NCBI GenBank assembly: GCA_021767325.1
Contig: JAASTM010000133.1
Coordinates: 1 to 6,625 of the forward strand
Length of the DNA: 6,625 bases
Reading direction: 5' to 3'
Origin: Spirochaetales bacterium
GTDB lineage: Bacteria; Spirochaetota; Spirochaetia; DSM-16054; Sediminispirochaetaceae
Under the pieces are notes generated by a model that had not been told where the DNA came from, ran no database searches, and was given only the letters and a program-made list of their open reading frames with translations. Every line of letters begins with the position of its first letter. The first letter of the stretch is position 1. Below are positions 5,795 through 6,625 of the stretch, piece by piece. The position numbers and the translations under genes are program-made.

Positions 5795-6625
5795 TCAACG
5801 GTAATAGGATGAGTCGATTGCCAGTTCTTTACGGTATTTGGTGACGGTCCGCCGGGCAACGGAAATACCGCGTTTTTTGAGGATATCGGAAATTTTCTGG
5901 TCTGAAAGCCGTTTTTTCTCGCCCGCGTGTTCTTCCAGGATCTCTTTGATAATCTCTTTTACCGCTTCCTTCGAATAGCGGCCGCTGCCGGTGCTGGCGA
6001 CCTGGTTCGAGAAGAAGTATTTGAGGGGGAAGATGCCCCATTCGGTTTGGATATACTTCGAGTTCACGATTCTGGAGACCGTTGTTTCATGAACCTGCAC
6101 TTCCGCAGCCACGTCCTTCAGGGTGAGGGGGGCCAGTTGCTTCGGTCCGTAGAGAAAGAACTTACGCTGGAATTCCAGGATGGTGCGGGCGATTTTGACC
6201 AGCGTCTGGTTGCGCTGATTCACACTGTAGATGAACCAGCGGGCATCCCGTACGCTCTGCTTTACGAACTGTTTGGTTTGTTTTTCCTGTTTTTTGCCCG
6301 CATCCTCGAGCTGCTCGTAAAAGGGGTTTATGCCGAGTTCCGGGATCTCTTCATCATTTAAATAGAGCTTGAACTCCCCCTCTTCATGCCGCACTACCAC
6401 ATCCGGAATCACATAGGTGGTAGAGCTGTTCGAATAGAGCCGGCCGGGATAAGGGGTGAGTGTTTTGATAAACTCGGTGATCAACTCTATCTCGGGCTCG
6501 CTGATACCGGTTTTTTTGGCAATTTCCCGAGGACTGTTGCGTTCGAGCAGTTCCATGTGATGTTCGATCAGCTCTTCGGTATGCGGGGGAGCTTCCGCAG
6601 ATAGCTCCGCCTGCACCAGCAGTGA
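5795..6625 (-). CDS. rpoN: RNA polymerase sigma-54 factor, C-terminal part (5' end beyond window)
   Basis: Sigma-54 directs RNA polymerase to -24/-12 promoters and needs an ATP-driven activator to open them. The window holds the last 276 residues of a protein usually 430-500 aa long; the reading frame stays open to the edge, so the GTG at 6616 is not a real start and the activator-contacting Region I is missing. Seen: core-binding region (LTPYPGRLY, TYVIPDVVVR, GINPFYEQL), DNA-contacting helix-turn-helix (LTLKDVAAEVQVHETTVSRI followed by GIFPLKYFFS), and the RpoN box ARRTVTKYRK at 5828-5857, which reads the -24 element and is canonical. It ends 120 bp before hpf, the widespread rpoN-hpf arrangement. 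The sigma-54 activator encoded further along (317-1681) is a natural client. Confidence 0.97.
   Translation of the reverse strand, partial: SLLVQAELSAEAPPHTEELIEHHMELLERNSPREIAKKTGISEPEIELITEFIKTLTPYPGRLYSNSSTTYVIPDVVVRHEEGEFKLYLNDEEIPELGINPFYEQLEDAGKKQEKQTKQFVKQSVRDARWFIYSVNQRNQTLVKIARTILEFQRKFFLYGPKQLAPLTLKDVAAEVQVHETTVSRIVNSKYIQTEWGIFPLKYFFSNQVASTGSGRYSKEAVKEIIKEILEEHAGEKKRLSDQKISDILKKRGISVARRTVTKYRKELAIDSSYYR

Noticed and set aside
5829..6041. 70-aa minus-strand frame within rpoN
   Set aside because: It is an out-of-frame shadow of the rpoN C-terminal domain, which carries the intact RpoN box in the main frame.

Overview
The window is a compact run of genes, all on the minus strand, so the biological order runs from position 6625 down to 1: the 3' part of rpoN (sigma-54), hpf, hprK, ptsH (HPr), a secreted DUF4390-like protein, an NtrY-like sensor kinase, an NtrX/NtrC-like sigma-54 activator, and the 5' part of lexA. 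Both end genes are cut by the window edges. I see no RNA gene, insertion sequence, prophage or CRISPR array, and no run of more than about 120 bases lacks a gene.

The organism is a Gram-negative-type bacterium of moderate GC with strong AGGAGG ribosome binding sites. The combination of HPr kinase with a HPr carrying both His15 and Ser46, sigma-54, and an NtrY/NtrX-like pair fits a free-living spirochaete (Spirochaeta/Treponema relatives). This assignment rests on gene content and remembered family features, not on a search, and a proteobacterium or another diderm is not excluded.

The layout falls in two parts. First, 5795-6625 is rpoN, followed by a 120-bp gap with a good sigma-70-type promoter (TTGACA, 17-bp spacer, TATGTT), three TTGTG repeats spaced exactly 11 bp apart and an 18-bp dyad; hpf follows with a perfect ribosome binding site. 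Second, after a 92-bp gap with an 11-bp hairpin and an extended -10 promoter sitting almost on the start codon, hprK, ptsH, the DUF4390-like gene, kinase, activator and lexA follow with an 8-bp gap, a 14-bp (or longer) overlap and then three 4-bp ATGA overlaps in a row. This strongly suggests one polycistronic, translationally coupled unit.

Together the genes look like a regulatory block: a sigma factor (RpoN), a dedicated sigma-54 activator with its membrane kinase and a probable envelope partner, a nutrient/energy-responsive HPr switch, a ribosome-hibernation factor, and the SOS repressor. Points worth a second look are the GAFTSA form of the activator's sigma-54 loop, a kinase without the usual cytoplasmic PAS domain, the apparent absence of a Shine-Dalgarno at hprK, the folded hpf-hprK spacer, the phased repeats before the hpf promoter, and lexA coupled to a two-component system.
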